Counted from the stretch's first letter, positions 23,801 through 35,400 are shown. The stretch: 64,000 nucleotides of DNA from Brugia malayi (GCF_000002995.4 NW_025062478.1:10970001-11034000), one strand, 5' to 3'. Numbers and translations are program-made. The notes: generated by a model not told the origin, from the sequence alone.

Positions 23801-25753
23801 CTGTATAAATGTGCCATGCTTATAGTAGTGATGGTATATGAGTGATAATATATGAGCTTACTGTATAAATGTGCCATGCTTATGGTAATGATAGTATATG
23901 AGTGATAATATATGAGCTTACTGTATGAATGTGCCATGCTTATAGTAGTGATGGTATATGAGTGATAGTATATGAGTGATAATATATGAGCTTACTGTAT
24001 AAATGTGCCATGCTTATGGTAGTGGTAGTATATGAGTGATAATATACGAGCTTACTGTGTGAATGTGCCATGCTTATAGTAGTGATGGTATATGAGTGAT
24101 AATATATGAACTTACTGTATAAATGTGCCATGCTTATAGTAGTGATAGTATATGAGTGATAATATATGAGCTTACTGTATGAATGTGCCATGCTTATAGT
24201 AGTGATGGTATATGAGTGATAGTATATGAGTGATAATATATGAGCTTACTGTATAAATGTGCCATGCTTATGGTAGTAATAGTATGAGTGATAATATATG
24301 AGCTTACTGTATAAATGTGCCATGCTTATGGTAGTGATAGTATATGAGTGATAATATATGAGCTTACTGTATAAATGTGCCATGCATATGGTAGTGATAG
24401 TATATAAGTGATAATATATGAGTGATAATATATGAGCTTACTGTATAAATGTGCCATGCTTATGGTAGTAATAGTATGAGTGATAATATACGAGCTTACT
24501 GTATAAATGTGCCATGCTTATGGTAGTGATAGTATATGAGTGATAATATATGAGCTTACTGTATAAATGTGCCATGCTTATGGTAGTAATAGTATGAGTG
24601 ATAATATACGAGCTTACTGTATGAATGTGCCATGCTTATAGTAGTGATGGTATATGAGTGATAATATATGAACTTACTGTATAAATGTGCCATGCTTATG
24701 GTAGTGATAGTATATGAGTGATAATACATGAGCTTACTGTATGAATGTGCCATGCTTATAGTAGTGATGGTATATGAGTGATAATATATGAACTTACTGT
24801 ATAAATGTGCCATGCTTATGGTAGTGATGGTATATGAGGGATAATATATGAACTTACTGTATAAATGTGCCATGCTTATGGTAGTGATAGTATATGAGTG
24901 ATAATACATGAATGTGCCATGCTTATAGTAGTGATGGTATATGAGTGATAATATATGAACTTACTGTATAAATGTGCCATGCTTATGGTAGTCCCGACCA
25001 CCCAGGACATAACTCCAACTAATATAGCCTTGGATTTCGACCATAACTGATTGTATTTTGTGGCATAAACGAAAGCACAAAATCGATTGACAGCGACGAA
25101 AAAGTGTACAAAAAGCGATGCATAATATGGTCCGTTCACAAAAATGCCCACTGGTCGTGTGAAGAAGAATTCTGGCAATGATAGTTTGTGAGATTTCCTA
25201 GAAAAGTTTTGTTAACCAAATAAAAGGAATATTAAGGATAGAAGAAAAGGGAGAATATTCAGTTAGTAAGCGCAACTTACACGGTTAAAACAATGATACA
25301 CCATGTGGAGAGTGAAAATATAGCTTGCAAGTTGCATATTAGGAAACTTGTGCATAAAATTCCAAATGCGTTACGAAAACGTGAACCCGTAAGTGTAATG
25401 TAGAGTGACATTCCATTACTGAGTAATCCAAAAATCGCTACCTAAGATGCATTTGAAATAAAAGTGTGAAATTGATGGAAAATACTGTTCTTGAATAGAA
25501 TTCAGACTGTAATCCGTGAGCTTCAACTTGCACATTCTTGCTCGTTTCAATGCTCGTTGAAAAAGCTTACATCCTTTTTAGTATCTAATGGAAAGAAAAT
25601 TGTCTTTGCATCGTCCTTGGTTTTCAGCTCTTATCTCCGTATGATTATCTAAACCAAAACTACCAATTAATTAATTAATTATGTTGATAAAATACCAACC
25701 ATAGTAATGCAGGCTATTGCAATATCGTCTTCAAGCTCACTGTTTTTACCCAT
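20822..25753 (-). CDS. Srx-type chemoreceptor GPCR with giant minisatellite intron (Srx-3)
   Basis: Seven exons on the minus strand: 25753-25700, 25441-25281, 25197-24965, 21786-21617, 21466-21395, 21219-21089, 20930-20822. All junctions keep phase, giving about 309 aa. Exons 1-4 and 6 have exactly the lengths of those in Srx-1 and Srx-2 (54, 161, 233, 170, 131), which supports the model. Marks: SNGMSLYI, FGILCTSFLICNLQAIF, HFFVAVNRFCAFVYATKYNQ, CSLTFNKNYSYRF, ACFDFTTLIKILAYQR, KWVLFVSTTISWILVQSLDG. It is a predicted seven-transmembrane chemosensory receptor of the nematode Srx class. Intron 3, about 0.1 kb in Srx-1, is 3.18 kb here and is a 60 bp minisatellite. The palindrome's inner breakpoint lies in intron 5. 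Confidence 0.85.
21990..24995 (-). repeat. 60 bp minisatellite, ~50 copies, carrying a 5' splice donor in every unit
   Basis: The unit, read on the gene strand, contains ATAAGCATGGCACATTTATA then CAGTAAGCTCATATATTATC and ends in ACTCATATACTATCACT. Its start is the end of Srx-3 exon 3: the authentic donor at 24965/24964 (TACA|GTAAG) is the first unit's donor. In Srx-1 the same place reads CATTTGTACG|GTAAGC. Most units are 60 bases (20 open codons, MAHLYSKLIYYHSYTITTIS); others are 58 or 74 bases and break the frame. A block at 22081-22770 recurs 1,410 bases later (23491-24180), marked by the rare ATGCGCC variant at 22162 and 23572. The repeated MAHLYSK ORFs here are not separate genes. Confidence 0.95.
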
Positions 25754-26285
25754 TATGGCACACTTGAAGAAATTGGCGAAAAATACAATTAAGTTAAAAA
25801 TTTAGTTAAATTTGATCATTTAGCCTTGTTGACCACGCTTAATGGTTCGAGAAGTGTTATTGAACAAAGCTAGGAAAATGAAGCTAGGAAGTAGATGAAA
25901 AGAGGTAAGGCAAAGGTACATTATCACCACTACTTATTTTCATTAGTGAGAATTCAAATTGAATTTAAGTGGGAATTTTTTGCCCTTACATAAGAAATAC
26001 ATCGGTGTTGTAAACAAGGGATATTTCATGGAAATATGTTTATAGATCTCTTAGAACAATGTATAAAGCAAAATCAGTTATTTCAATGCATACAATCTTT
26101 CAAAACATCAAATAATATTTGATTAGTCTTGAAAAGCCCAAAGCTTGAAAAGCCACCGACAAATGTACCGCACCTAGCTAATCGCTAAAACAACCAAATT
26201 AATTTGCAAAAGATTATAACCGAAAAAAAAAATGTGCAATTTCATGTGGAAATAACCAATCCGTCACTTAAAAAATGCATGAGAA
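25754..26285. other. Intergenic region between Srx-3 and Srx-2
   Basis: Spacing of about 530 bases between the start codon of Srx-3 and the stop of Srx-2, both on the minus strand. AT-rich. It should hold the Srx-3 promoter, but no clear element was seen. Confidence 0.4.
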
Positions 26286-28573
26286 CTATTCACTTCGTCG
26301 ATTTACTTGAAAATTTGTAGCTGGTGCTATTGATGTTCCATCGAAATTTGTTTTGCAAATAAGCTTCCGGTTGAAAACCAGAAAAATCAATCTGAAAAAT
26401 GAACATTTTCTTTTGAGCGATCGATACTGAATGTATGAAGACATGCTGTCGAGAACAAGCTCGAAATTCCACTAGAAATAATCTTTGTACCGAACAATCG
26501 AATTTAGCAAAGGGTCAAATTTAAATCAATGTATTTATATTTAAGCAAATCATGTTAATCATTTATTGTAAGTTTTATTGTAATTCAAATTCTTTAATGA
26601 CTCATAGATGGTAATGTGTTAACAAATTCCCGTGCTAATCTGTCATATTATCTAATGCACATCTTTCCAATCCTTTGTTTGTTATCTAATTCCGTTTACA
26701 AAAACTATCTTTCCCATAGCCTTCCTCCTAGCTTCCATTGTATCAATCGCTTTATCTCTCCACCCTCAAATCATGCTATATAAGGGCAATTACCACTCAA
26801 CCGAAGGATTGTTCCAGAAGTCTCCCCGTTGCTTAGCTCATCCTCCTCACTAAATTGTCAAACTGCTGATTGCTTGTTTGGTTTAATTACCCAAGATAAA
26901 GCACTCGACTCAATTGTGCAAGTAAAACAACCCAATTCAATCCATTCACAACACCAATCCAATCCAACATTCACAACACATGCCACCTGAACTGTTGCAT
27001 CAAATCAAATAATTAGTAAGTTTATAAAACCAAGGGTTTTGGGAAATAATTTTAACAGAAAAAAACTTACCCATCTAGTGAATGCACCAAAAGTAGTGCG
27101 ATCGTGCTTGATATGAATAGCATCCATTTATCGGTCAATAAATATGAAGGAATATTGTATGTTACAGCACATGAGATGTAAAGCAAGCCAAGTTTGCATG
27201 ACTCAAGAGTGATATTAATATAAATGATATGAAGTAAGGAATTTAAAATTCAAGCTTTAAACGGAATTTAAACTTGATCGACTAACTCTTGCAGCAATCA
27301 AGCTTTTCCTCACTTCTTTCATAAACATTTTTTTTCAATTTCTCATTATTACCTGTTTGAAGAACAATACTTCTTTTTCATTAATAACACTAACAGTTGT
27401 TGACTCTGTCGTATTTCTTCGCATTGTCTAAAGTTCAAGAAATAATCGTTGTCTGTAATCTGCATATCAGATTTATCAGTTCCTTAAGACATTTCTTTAT
27501 CAGAAATTAACTTACTCTGTGATATGCAATTATTTTGAGTAAGGTAATAAAATCAGTGCATGCCATTGCTACTATCAGAGCTACTGATACTATAGCATCA
27601 ATTCTGGCACATATCTGACCATGGTAAGAAGTGTGATGTAACCAACGATACTTCGAGCCATAATTAAATAGAAGCGAACAATTTTCTGCAATTTTCATGA
27701 AGGAATGACAAAGGATTTTTGCATGTTGCAAGTTGCGCATGCTGCAAGTTACGCATGTCTTGCAAGCAAAAGATATGATCAAATCAATTGCTTACCGTAC
27801 AAATGATGGGTGCAGTAGACCATTGAGATTGTCCAAAAGATGATCGCAATTTTGAAAGTCCTCGTTTCTGACCATAACTGATTGTACCTTGTCGCATAAA
27901 CGAAAGCAAAGAATCTATTGATGGCTGTTAAAAAATGCATAAGAATCGACCCAAACCATGCTCCGTTCAAAATAACACCAACTAATCGTACGGAAAACAG
28001 TTCTGGTGACGATAATATTGGAGACTTCCTCAAATGGAATTTTCCAAATAAAACAAAAAACCGGAAGAAAATTTCGTAAATAATGAGAAATTAAAAAATT
28101 TCATTTTCATAAGTAGAACTTACAGACTTAGAACAATGGTACACCACGTGAGAAGAACAATTATAGCTTGCAAATTACAGATTAGAAAGCTACTGCATAA
28201 AATTCCAAATGCATTACGGAAACGTGATCTTGTACGTGTTAAATAAAAGGACAAGCCATTGCTAATCAGTCCGAAGACCGATATCTATAATGCATTCTGT
28301 TAAAGTAATAAAACCGACCAACTTTATGAATTTGAAATAAGAAGGTTACAATTTTTATGGCATTAGTAACATGATAAACTTCAAATTCCGTGTTTACGTT
28401 TATGATCCTAGGATTTTTACAGAATCAAATATCAGTGCCTCAATAAGGGACTGACTGATGGTTCTATTTTTATTTATACCAAATTTAATAATCAATTATA
28501 TATTTGGTGAAATACTAACCGCAGCGATGCAGCCCATTGCAATATTGTCTTCAAACTCACTATTCTCAGACAT
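26286..28573 (-). CDS. Srx-type chemoreceptor GPCR (Srx-2)
   Basis: Seven exons: 28573-28520, 28284-28124, 28028-27796, 27685-27516, 27427-27353, 27201-27071, 26391-26286. Phases join throughout, giving about 309 aa. Start MSENSEFEDNIA; marks include FGILCSSFLICNLQAI, HFLTAINRFFAFVYATRYNQ, CSLLFNYGSKYRW, ACTDFITLLKIIAYHR, KWMLFISSTIALLLVHSLDG; ends NFQVNRRSE. The acceptor of exon 6 is TTGAG rather than TGCAG, slightly off consensus. Exons 3-5 and their introns are almost identical to Srx-1, whereas exons 1, 6 and 7 are clearly diverged. It is the same kind of predicted chemosensory receptor as its neighbours. Intron 6 (27070-26392) is enlarged and holds an LTR-like insert. Confidence 0.9.
26616..26978 (+). 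mobile_element. Possible solo LTR in intron 6 of Srx-2
   Basis: Begins TGTTAACAAATTCCC and ends CATTCACAACA, so it has TG...CA termini. Inside is CTATATAAGGGC (near 26776), a good TATA box, followed by a C-rich stretch (CCTCCTCACT) unlike its surroundings. It sits in an intron that is short in related genes. Length (about 360 bases) and layout fit a solo long terminal repeat. No clear target-site duplication was found, so this is tentative; an embedded promoter is the alternative. Confidence 0.35.
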
Positions 28574-28950
28574 TATGGTGCACTTGAAGGAATCTGCCAA
28601 AATACTATTACTTTTAACGATTAAGCATAATTCGATAAGCAAGTTAAGCCTATTCCATTATGGGCAATGATTCGACGAGTGCTATCGAATAAGACATTGA
28701 TGGAAAGGATAAATCAAAGATATATTATTACTACTTATTTTCATTAATGAAAGCATGTTCTCAAATATTAAATTTGAAATTGAATTTAAGGGTAACTAGG
28801 AAATTTCTACCCTTAAATAAGAAATACACGGGACGTTGTAAACAAGAAATGTTTTCCTGAAGATATGTTCATACTTCTATCAACGCAATTAGGTTAATAA
28901 CATCGATGATGGTGAAATTTGAATTTTCGTTATTCCGGTATTTTACTATG
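28574..28950. other. Upstream region of Srx-2
   Basis: No gene seen. Would contain the Srx-2 promoter (gene on the minus strand). AT-rich, without a recognised motif. Confidence 0.4.
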
Positions 28951-29250
28951 CTTCCTATTAATATATAAAATAAACAGTACATAAAATATTGTGATTGTTT
29001 CAGCATTACTATGACATTTCTTGACAAGAAGAGATAGGATATCTCACTCTGTGTCGTGCAGACTTAATAAACGTCAATATTCGGAATATCCCTTTTGTCA
29101 TGGGGAGGAACACACGTACACTTGTGAGGTTGCGAGTTTTGTGGAAGTGGTGTATGCCTCCGGGTGATTTTTTGTGCCAAATAGGTTTAATTTGAATAGT
29201 TAGACAAAATGCGCCTAAAAATGCGTCGGGTTTAGTTCATTAGTCTTTTG
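28951..29250 (+). repeat. ~300 bp dispersed repeat, spacer copy
   Basis: Occurs inverted at 49945-50262 (pair sum 79200 near ATGCGTCG at 29221). Shared words include ACAAGAAGAGATAGGATATC, CATGGGGAGGAACACACGTA and TGCCTCCGGGTGATTTTTTG. It is more GC-rich than its surroundings. The copies lie outside the palindrome arms. Nature unknown: an old transposon fragment, or a former gene exon (one frame of the other copy is open for 60 codons). Confidence 0.85.
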
Positions 29251-29365
29251 AGCTCTCATCGTCACTGACTGCGATATCCCAGTATGATATTTCTTTAAGA
29301 AGTTGAACCGTTGGGTACTACTCCAGTGATTAGTAATACTTTAAAAGAAGAGAGAAATTACTTAC

Positions 29366-30406
29366 TCGACAGACATCTGCTTAGCATATTTTTCCTTTTC
29401 TTCCTGCATATATTCTAATTCATTCTTTAGCTTGGTGATATCCTGAAAGACAAGGATGTTATATTCTAAAATGTAAATTTGCTATAAAAATTCCTTTAGA
29501 AAACAAAATTTTTTGAATCAGATAAAGAAAAACGAAATTTTTTTACAAGAAAATAAGTTTTTCAAGTCAAATCTTAGCAAATCAAATTTTGCTTTCAGAT
29601 TGGACTGATAGAATATTATTCGTTTCATTTTGCATTCTTACAATAAAATCGTCGTAGGCAGAAAAAGCGGTCACATTAAATCCTTTAAAGCAAATTAATT
29701 GAGATTATCATGAGAAAAAAATCACTTTATCATGGGCTTCCATAACATCATGAAGCTGTTTTCGGTATTTTTCAACTTCCTTCTTTAATTCTCCACAATT
29801 TGCATCACTCATTGCAGTTGCGCTCTGCAGTGCTTCCAGCTTATTGCTTAACTGCAAAAACATCTTCAAATTAATATTTTAACCAAGGAATAAAAGATTC
29901 AATATAGGCAGATCAAAGTTTGGAAAGTACTGTTAAATAATCTGCCCATAGCATATAAGGGCTTATTAGTATGCACAAAACTTTACTCCGGCTGGGCAAA
30001 TAAATTAGCCAAAGAAAGCAAAATTTTGCTATCTGGTTTGAAAGCTTTATAAAAAATGAATGTAGATAGTAAAAGTAATTAATTCCTTACCTCTGCATTT
30101 GTAGTTTCCATTTCGGTCAATTTTTCACTGTATGTAGCACAATCATTCATATATCTCATGCGTTCTCGATTTGCATCCATAAGTTGCGCTTTAAAACATG
30201 AATTTGTTCGCAATGCTGCAAATATGAAAAACATCTTAATAAATATTTCTTTCAAACACATTCAAAAACAGATAACTAATAAAGAAAAAAAAAACTTTGA
30301 ATTATCAATCTCAAAAGAGAAAGACCAAAAATTGACTTTTTCTCGTTCCTAAACTGTTGTTTCTGCATTTCCTTTGCGTTGCAACATTTCATCCCAAATC
30401 TCGGAG
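29366..30406 (-). pseudogene. Coiled-coil protein gene fragment with nonsense mutation
   Basis: Four exons on the minus strand: about 30402-30334 (partial), 30188-30091, 29851-29726 and 29442-29366. The last three are open and in splice context: AQLMDANRERMRYMNDCATY and SEKLTEMETTNAE; LSNKLEALQSATAMSDANCG and ELKKEVEKYRKQLHDVMEAH; DITKLKNELEYMQEEKEKYA. Charged heptads indicate a long coiled coil. The first exon matches the one at 20028-20147 and 31641-31760 (EIWDEMLQRKGNAETTV against EIRDEMLQRRGNAKKAI) but a CAG has become TAG, and its 5' part is cut at the palindrome junction. No further exon was recognised downstream of 29366. The family was not identified. Confidence 0.6.
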
Positions 30407-30568
30407 TTTCAAATTATTATTAGAACTACACTGAAGGCTACTTAGAAATGACCATTAAAGGTTACAAAACTGAGCGATAGATTCAGCGTGCTTTCTTCGA
30501 GAATTGCAAGCAATACGAACAAACAAATGCCAATGTTATGCAATACTTTTAAATTATTGTCATTGCAG

Positions 30569-30966
30569 TCATGCATACTTGGAGTAATTTATATATCGTA
30601 TACTTTTATATTGATTATCCATCCATTTGTGTTCACTAATAAGTGGGTGCTATTTGTGTCGACCACTATATCATGGATTCTGGTGCAATCATTGGATGGG
30701 TAAGTGGTCCTTCATTATTTTGCCACCAAGAGCACCTATTATTAGTGATGTTATTTTGAAACTTTTTGATAAAATGCAGTCAGAAAGTAACTCTGAGGAG
30801 CTCTGCACTGATATGTCAACCTCATATGACAATTTAGTGACACATTAGTGTTTCTAGAATGACTTTCCTGTTGTTTAACCACAACCTTATCTGCAAAAAA
30901 AATTCCGGTACAACAGTGACAACAGCGCCAGTCACAAATTGGATGCAAACTGCTACAAGACAATGA
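30569..30966 (+). pseudogene. 3' fragment of Srx-3 in the right arm (exons 6 and 7 only)
   Basis: Mirror of 20822-21219: exon 6 at 30569-30699 (SCILGVIYISYTFILIIHPF, ending in VQSLDG) and exon 7 at 30858-30966 (MTFLLFNHNLICKKNSGTTV). The arm starts 160 bases upstream, in what was intron 5. Exons 1-5, carrying TM1-5, are missing, so it is not functional as a receptor. Confidence 0.9.
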
Positions 30967-31640
30967 ATTGAACAGATTTGATAGCTTTATATGTTGAATC
31001 GATTATTCTTATATGAAATAGGTAATTTTTGATACTCAAATGTCAGTGTGAAATGTATTAATATAAGTAACATTTTAGCAATTAAATTAGCATTCGAATT
31101 CATATTTCTTTGATTGACAATTAAAAAATTGTTGACTAGCTGTGCTTGATGCATCAGTGATAAAAGTTTAATTTTTCTATCCAACGTAATATGTGATAAG
31201 GTTTCCATATCACTTAATTCACCGACTTTTATCACCAGCAAATAGGTTATCTCTGCACTTTTACTTTTTTTAATCAAAAGAAATTTAAGTGAGTTGAAAT
31301 TAGTAGCGTAACAAATCACAATTGAAACTTAGTAAAAAAAGAAAAAGTAACATGAACAACCTTTATGGAAGCTCCTAAAAATGTCCCTTCTTTTCTTCCT
31401 CCTCCTTTTTAACTCTCGGAATATTAGGGTCTGACTCTCTTAAGTTTATCCACATTTAATTTTTTTTGGCCTGCAACTCTAATGTACCTTTGATGTTCTT
31501 CGCATAGATGTTTGAAAGTTACAATGAAAGACATAATTAATCCATTATAGGATGGATGTGAGATAATAAGAACAAAAATATGATCACAAAAAAACTTTGA
31601 GCATCTGAAAAATCAAACTCTACAGGGATCAGAAATTGAC
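30967..31640. other. Mirror of the doubtful ORF region (right arm)
   Basis: Corresponds to 20148-20821. Holds the 110-codon ORF at 30987-31319 (-), not accepted as a gene. Confidence 0.3.
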
Positions 31641-31760
31641 TTTTTCTCGTTCCTGAATTGCTTTTTTTGCATTTCCTCTGCGTTGCAACATTTCATCTCG
31701 AATCTCGCAGGTCACTATATTTAATTCTTCTGCCACTTTCATCGTGTTTTGCAATTTCAT
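31641..31760 (-). pseudogene. Isolated coiled-coil exon, right copy
   Basis: Mirror of 20028-20147, with the same 40 open codons and splice signals. It lies only 1.2 kb upstream of, and in the same orientation as, the mutated version of this exon at 30334-30402 in the spacer. The two are about 80% identical over 75 bases. Before the rearrangement these may have belonged to two tandem gene copies. Confidence 0.5.
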
Positions 31761-32300
31761 CTAAAGTATATCACGTTCTGCTTTCGGAATAAGGAATGAA
31801 TAAAATATTCTTATTCGAATACGCTACTGCCACTTTCAAGTGACAAGAAGTTCAACAATAAAAATATATATATAAAAGATTCAAATGCAATATTTCATAC
31901 AATATTCATTTTTAAAATTCAATATTTAATCTATTTAACCACATTATTTATTACCAAAATCATTTAAATAGAGATAGCTCATATGTTCAAAAGAAGAAAA
32001 ATTTTTTTTGCCACTAATTTAAGCAATAATACGAAAAACCTAGTCAATAAAAAAGACTGTCCAGAAAATTCGAACAGAATACTTGGCTATAGTATGAAAA
32101 TAGCAAGAAATCCAAAAGAATTGAATAAGGAAAAGACATATTTGTGTTGTTCTGTTAAATATTGAGACCATGAATGAGAAACCTAGCTGAAGTAAGTTTT
32201 AACAGAACTATAAGATACACACACTATTACTCTTTTCTAGGATTTTTCTTTTTTCCAAAGTTTCTCTTTGTTTCATTTAATCTGAAAATTTCAATTTTAG
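31761..32300. other. Non-coding stretch of the right arm
   Basis: Mirror of 19488-20027. No gene supported. Confidence 0.4.
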
Positions 32301-32466
32301 AATTTGCAGCAAATTATTTTCATCAACAACTTTTCTCGTATCATTTATAGATTTATTAGTGAATGGGAGCAGTTTGGAATGTTTTCAGTGGATATTCACC
32401 AAAACCTTAGAGATTTATTAAAAGTACTAATTCAAATGCGAGATATATTGACGATCTCTAAGATAA
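32301..32466 (+). CDS. Unrecognised coding-like exon, right copy
   Basis: Identical in translation to 19322-19487: NLQQIIFINNFSRIIYRFIS, EWEQFGMFSVDIHQNLRDLL, KVLIQMRDILTISKI, between CAATTTTAG and GTAAGA. The next 240 bases run to the A-C junction, where block B is missing, so any original downstream exon context is lost here. Confidence 0.35.
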
Positions 32467-35400
32467 GTAAGAATTTGTTAAATAAATAATAGAGATAATT
32501 TTGTTGATTTTCTGATTTTCTTTTAATACTGCGAGACAGGCTGATTGTGTTTCTTAACATTGGATAATTTTCTCTTACTCTAAATCCTGCAAGATGTTAA
32601 AATGAACATCTTGCAAGGAGCAACAATTTGCATACATTTGGAATGATTTTTTGAGTAAGTAATAATGTAATAATAATGATGGATATAAGACTGATTTCTA
32701 TAATTATCTTTACGATTACGTATTCGCAATCCGTTCTATGCAGGATCAGTTATCATGTTCAGGCTTAATTTCATATTTCTATCGAGAACAATCGCAATAA
32801 TTCTGACTGACGCTAACATTGTAAGAATCATTTATTAATTTTTCAACCGGATCCGGTGAATGTGAATCATATCATTTGTTAATTAGTTCGTTGTATGAAT
32901 CATTGATTCAAAAGGAAAATATCGTATTTGATTTATTTTCTCCAAAGTTTGACCTATTGAACTATCTTTATTTCCTTATATATATCATTACGTTGGATTT
33001 TTTATGAATGTTTTGAATATTCAATGTGACTAACTTCATAATTCATTTAGACATTTGAAGGATGTAAATATTGTCATCTGAGTTAAATTCAATGGACTAA
33101 AAGATTATTTGCAATTTTTAGCTCATCGTATTGATTTTCTACTGTCAGAAATCTCTTTTTTCTTGTGGAACGAAGGTATCAGCTTTATACATCGATAAGT
33201 TGAAGCAATTTCCATAGTGGTGCAATTCATATTGTCTTTTTGCTGTTGTGAATATCAATCAATTCGTGTAGAAATAATTAAAATTCAGGAAGTGCATTAC
33301 TTGCTTGAAAAAGGATACAAACTGAACATTTTTGCCCGGATGGATATGTAAATTGTATGGAGATTTGAAGATATAAATATCGCCATCTGAGTTAAATTCA
33401 ATGTACTAAAAGATATTTGCATTTCTGTTATTAATGGAAAGAAATTTTGTCAACTAAGTGTTAATGAGTTTAAATGTTAACTGGCAATTTCTCATATTGA
33501 CAACATTGCGTGGAAATTTCTCTCTAGGCAAATTAGTTTAATGAAAGAATGATATTCGACAAAAACTTTCAGTAAAATTTTTTAAATTTTGAGATTGAAA
33601 AAAATTTATGTCTCGTGTTTAAATACAGAAAAAAAAAAAAAAAACTGAGGAATGTACCTTAATTCAATAGAGCAGCGATTTCCAGATTCTAAATGACAGC
33701 TGAATGAATTTTCATGAAATGATTCGACGCAAATAAAATATGTGGAAGTTGGAAAGAAAGTTTAAAAAAAAGAATGGCTTGTTATTATTATTTTTTTAAA
33801 ATGTGATGAAAACAGCCGATTTTCTCAATTATGACTCAAATTTTGGTATCAGCAAAATTCGTTTTTATAGTTTGATGGTTGAAAAAGAGGAAGAAAGAGT
33901 TGTGAAGTAGAAATGATACGATTAATTTGAATGGAAATAAATAGGCAAAGTGAAAGGTTCGGTTTACAAAGATAGTTGAGAGTAAGATTTCAAATGTAAT
34001 TGGTTACAATACTATGTTCTTCGTTAGTAAGTGTATATATCATTGCCTTTGACCGTTGAAATTTTGATCGATTCGAAGTGATGTACTCAGCATAATGGGA
34101 TTTGTTGTTCGTTGTTTTCTTTCAATTACGCTTTTTTATTGATTGTTAAAATTCATAAATTTCGCTGAATGCCTTTTTCTTTTCTATTTATCCCACCGAA
34201 TATTATTATGTTAGCATAAGAAGCACGAGCAATTCTATCATCACGTCGGTAAAGATGGATTTTTCTCGACAAAACTGCAATCATCTGATTCAAAAATACT
34301 TTCATATCGAAACACTCATTTGATTACATCTTGAATTTTCTGTGAATATCGATATTTTGCAGAAATCTAATCAAAAACATTGAATGTTTCTGATAATTGA
34401 TAACTGTTACCATTGTGTTACATTAACCTGAAGCTCAGACAAACAACTGTGATTCAAACATTGTTGAGATAGAAAACTTTCACTCAAATTCGAAAATGAC
34501 ATTAACACTTATTTCGACTTATGCTAAGATATTCTACCATTAGAATTTTAATTAAAAAATAAGTCAGTGTACGTATTTAGCAAATGCACTCAATAATCTG
34601 TAATTTCAATTTTGAAAATTATTTTTGTCTTCCTAAATGCCTAATTTATGACAAATAATTGATTTCAATTGTATATGCCTTGTATTACTTGCAAAAAGCT
34701 TCAGTTTTGGGAAGTTTTTTCGGGCAGTTTTTTGAATGAAATGAAGATGTTTAATCTTCAAAGAGGATATTGTGAAAGAACAATTATATTTAAAATAGCA
34801 ATTATAAAAGTAAATAAAAGGAGTTGAGCAAATAGAAGTATATTTTGCTTGTCAGCATAGTGGAAATAGTTCAACAAATTAGCTTCATGGTTTAATTACA
34901 AACTTTCTAATGTTATTATTCAAGAAAGAAAATATGCTAAATGTCAAACTGCCGAATTTTCTAAATTTAATTCCTCTTTAAATTCTCATTTATATGTATA
35001 TTAGTACCATTAATTTACTCGGATGAATTAGCAACGGTTAAGAGGAACATACAACAATAAGCAAATGATTCCTAATGAAGCAAAGCAGTGTGTAAGCTAA
35101 ATTTAATCAAATGGAAACGTTTTAATAAATTGAAAGATTAAAATTGAATGCCAAGCCGTTACATTATGAAAAATCATCAAATAAAAAGAGAAATTCTGAA
35201 AGTTCAAAATACTATTAGCATCCTCCTTCATCTTTCATTTCCTCTCTCTTAGCATCAATTTATGATCGTCATTAATGGTTGTATGCAGTATTTTCATTCA
35301 TCATTTCTTTGGCTCTTTAATAAATAAAAATATGATACTCTGTTCTACGATGAATTTATATTAGAAAATGTAATAAACTTTTTTCCTCCCACAAATATTC

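Noticed and set aside
22150..24909. Long ORFs of repeated MAHLYSKLIYYHSYTITTIS as a repeat protein gene
   Set aside because: They are the open frame of a 60 bp minisatellite inside intron 3 of Srx-3; frames break at 58 and 74 bp units and no start or splice context is independent of the receptor gene.
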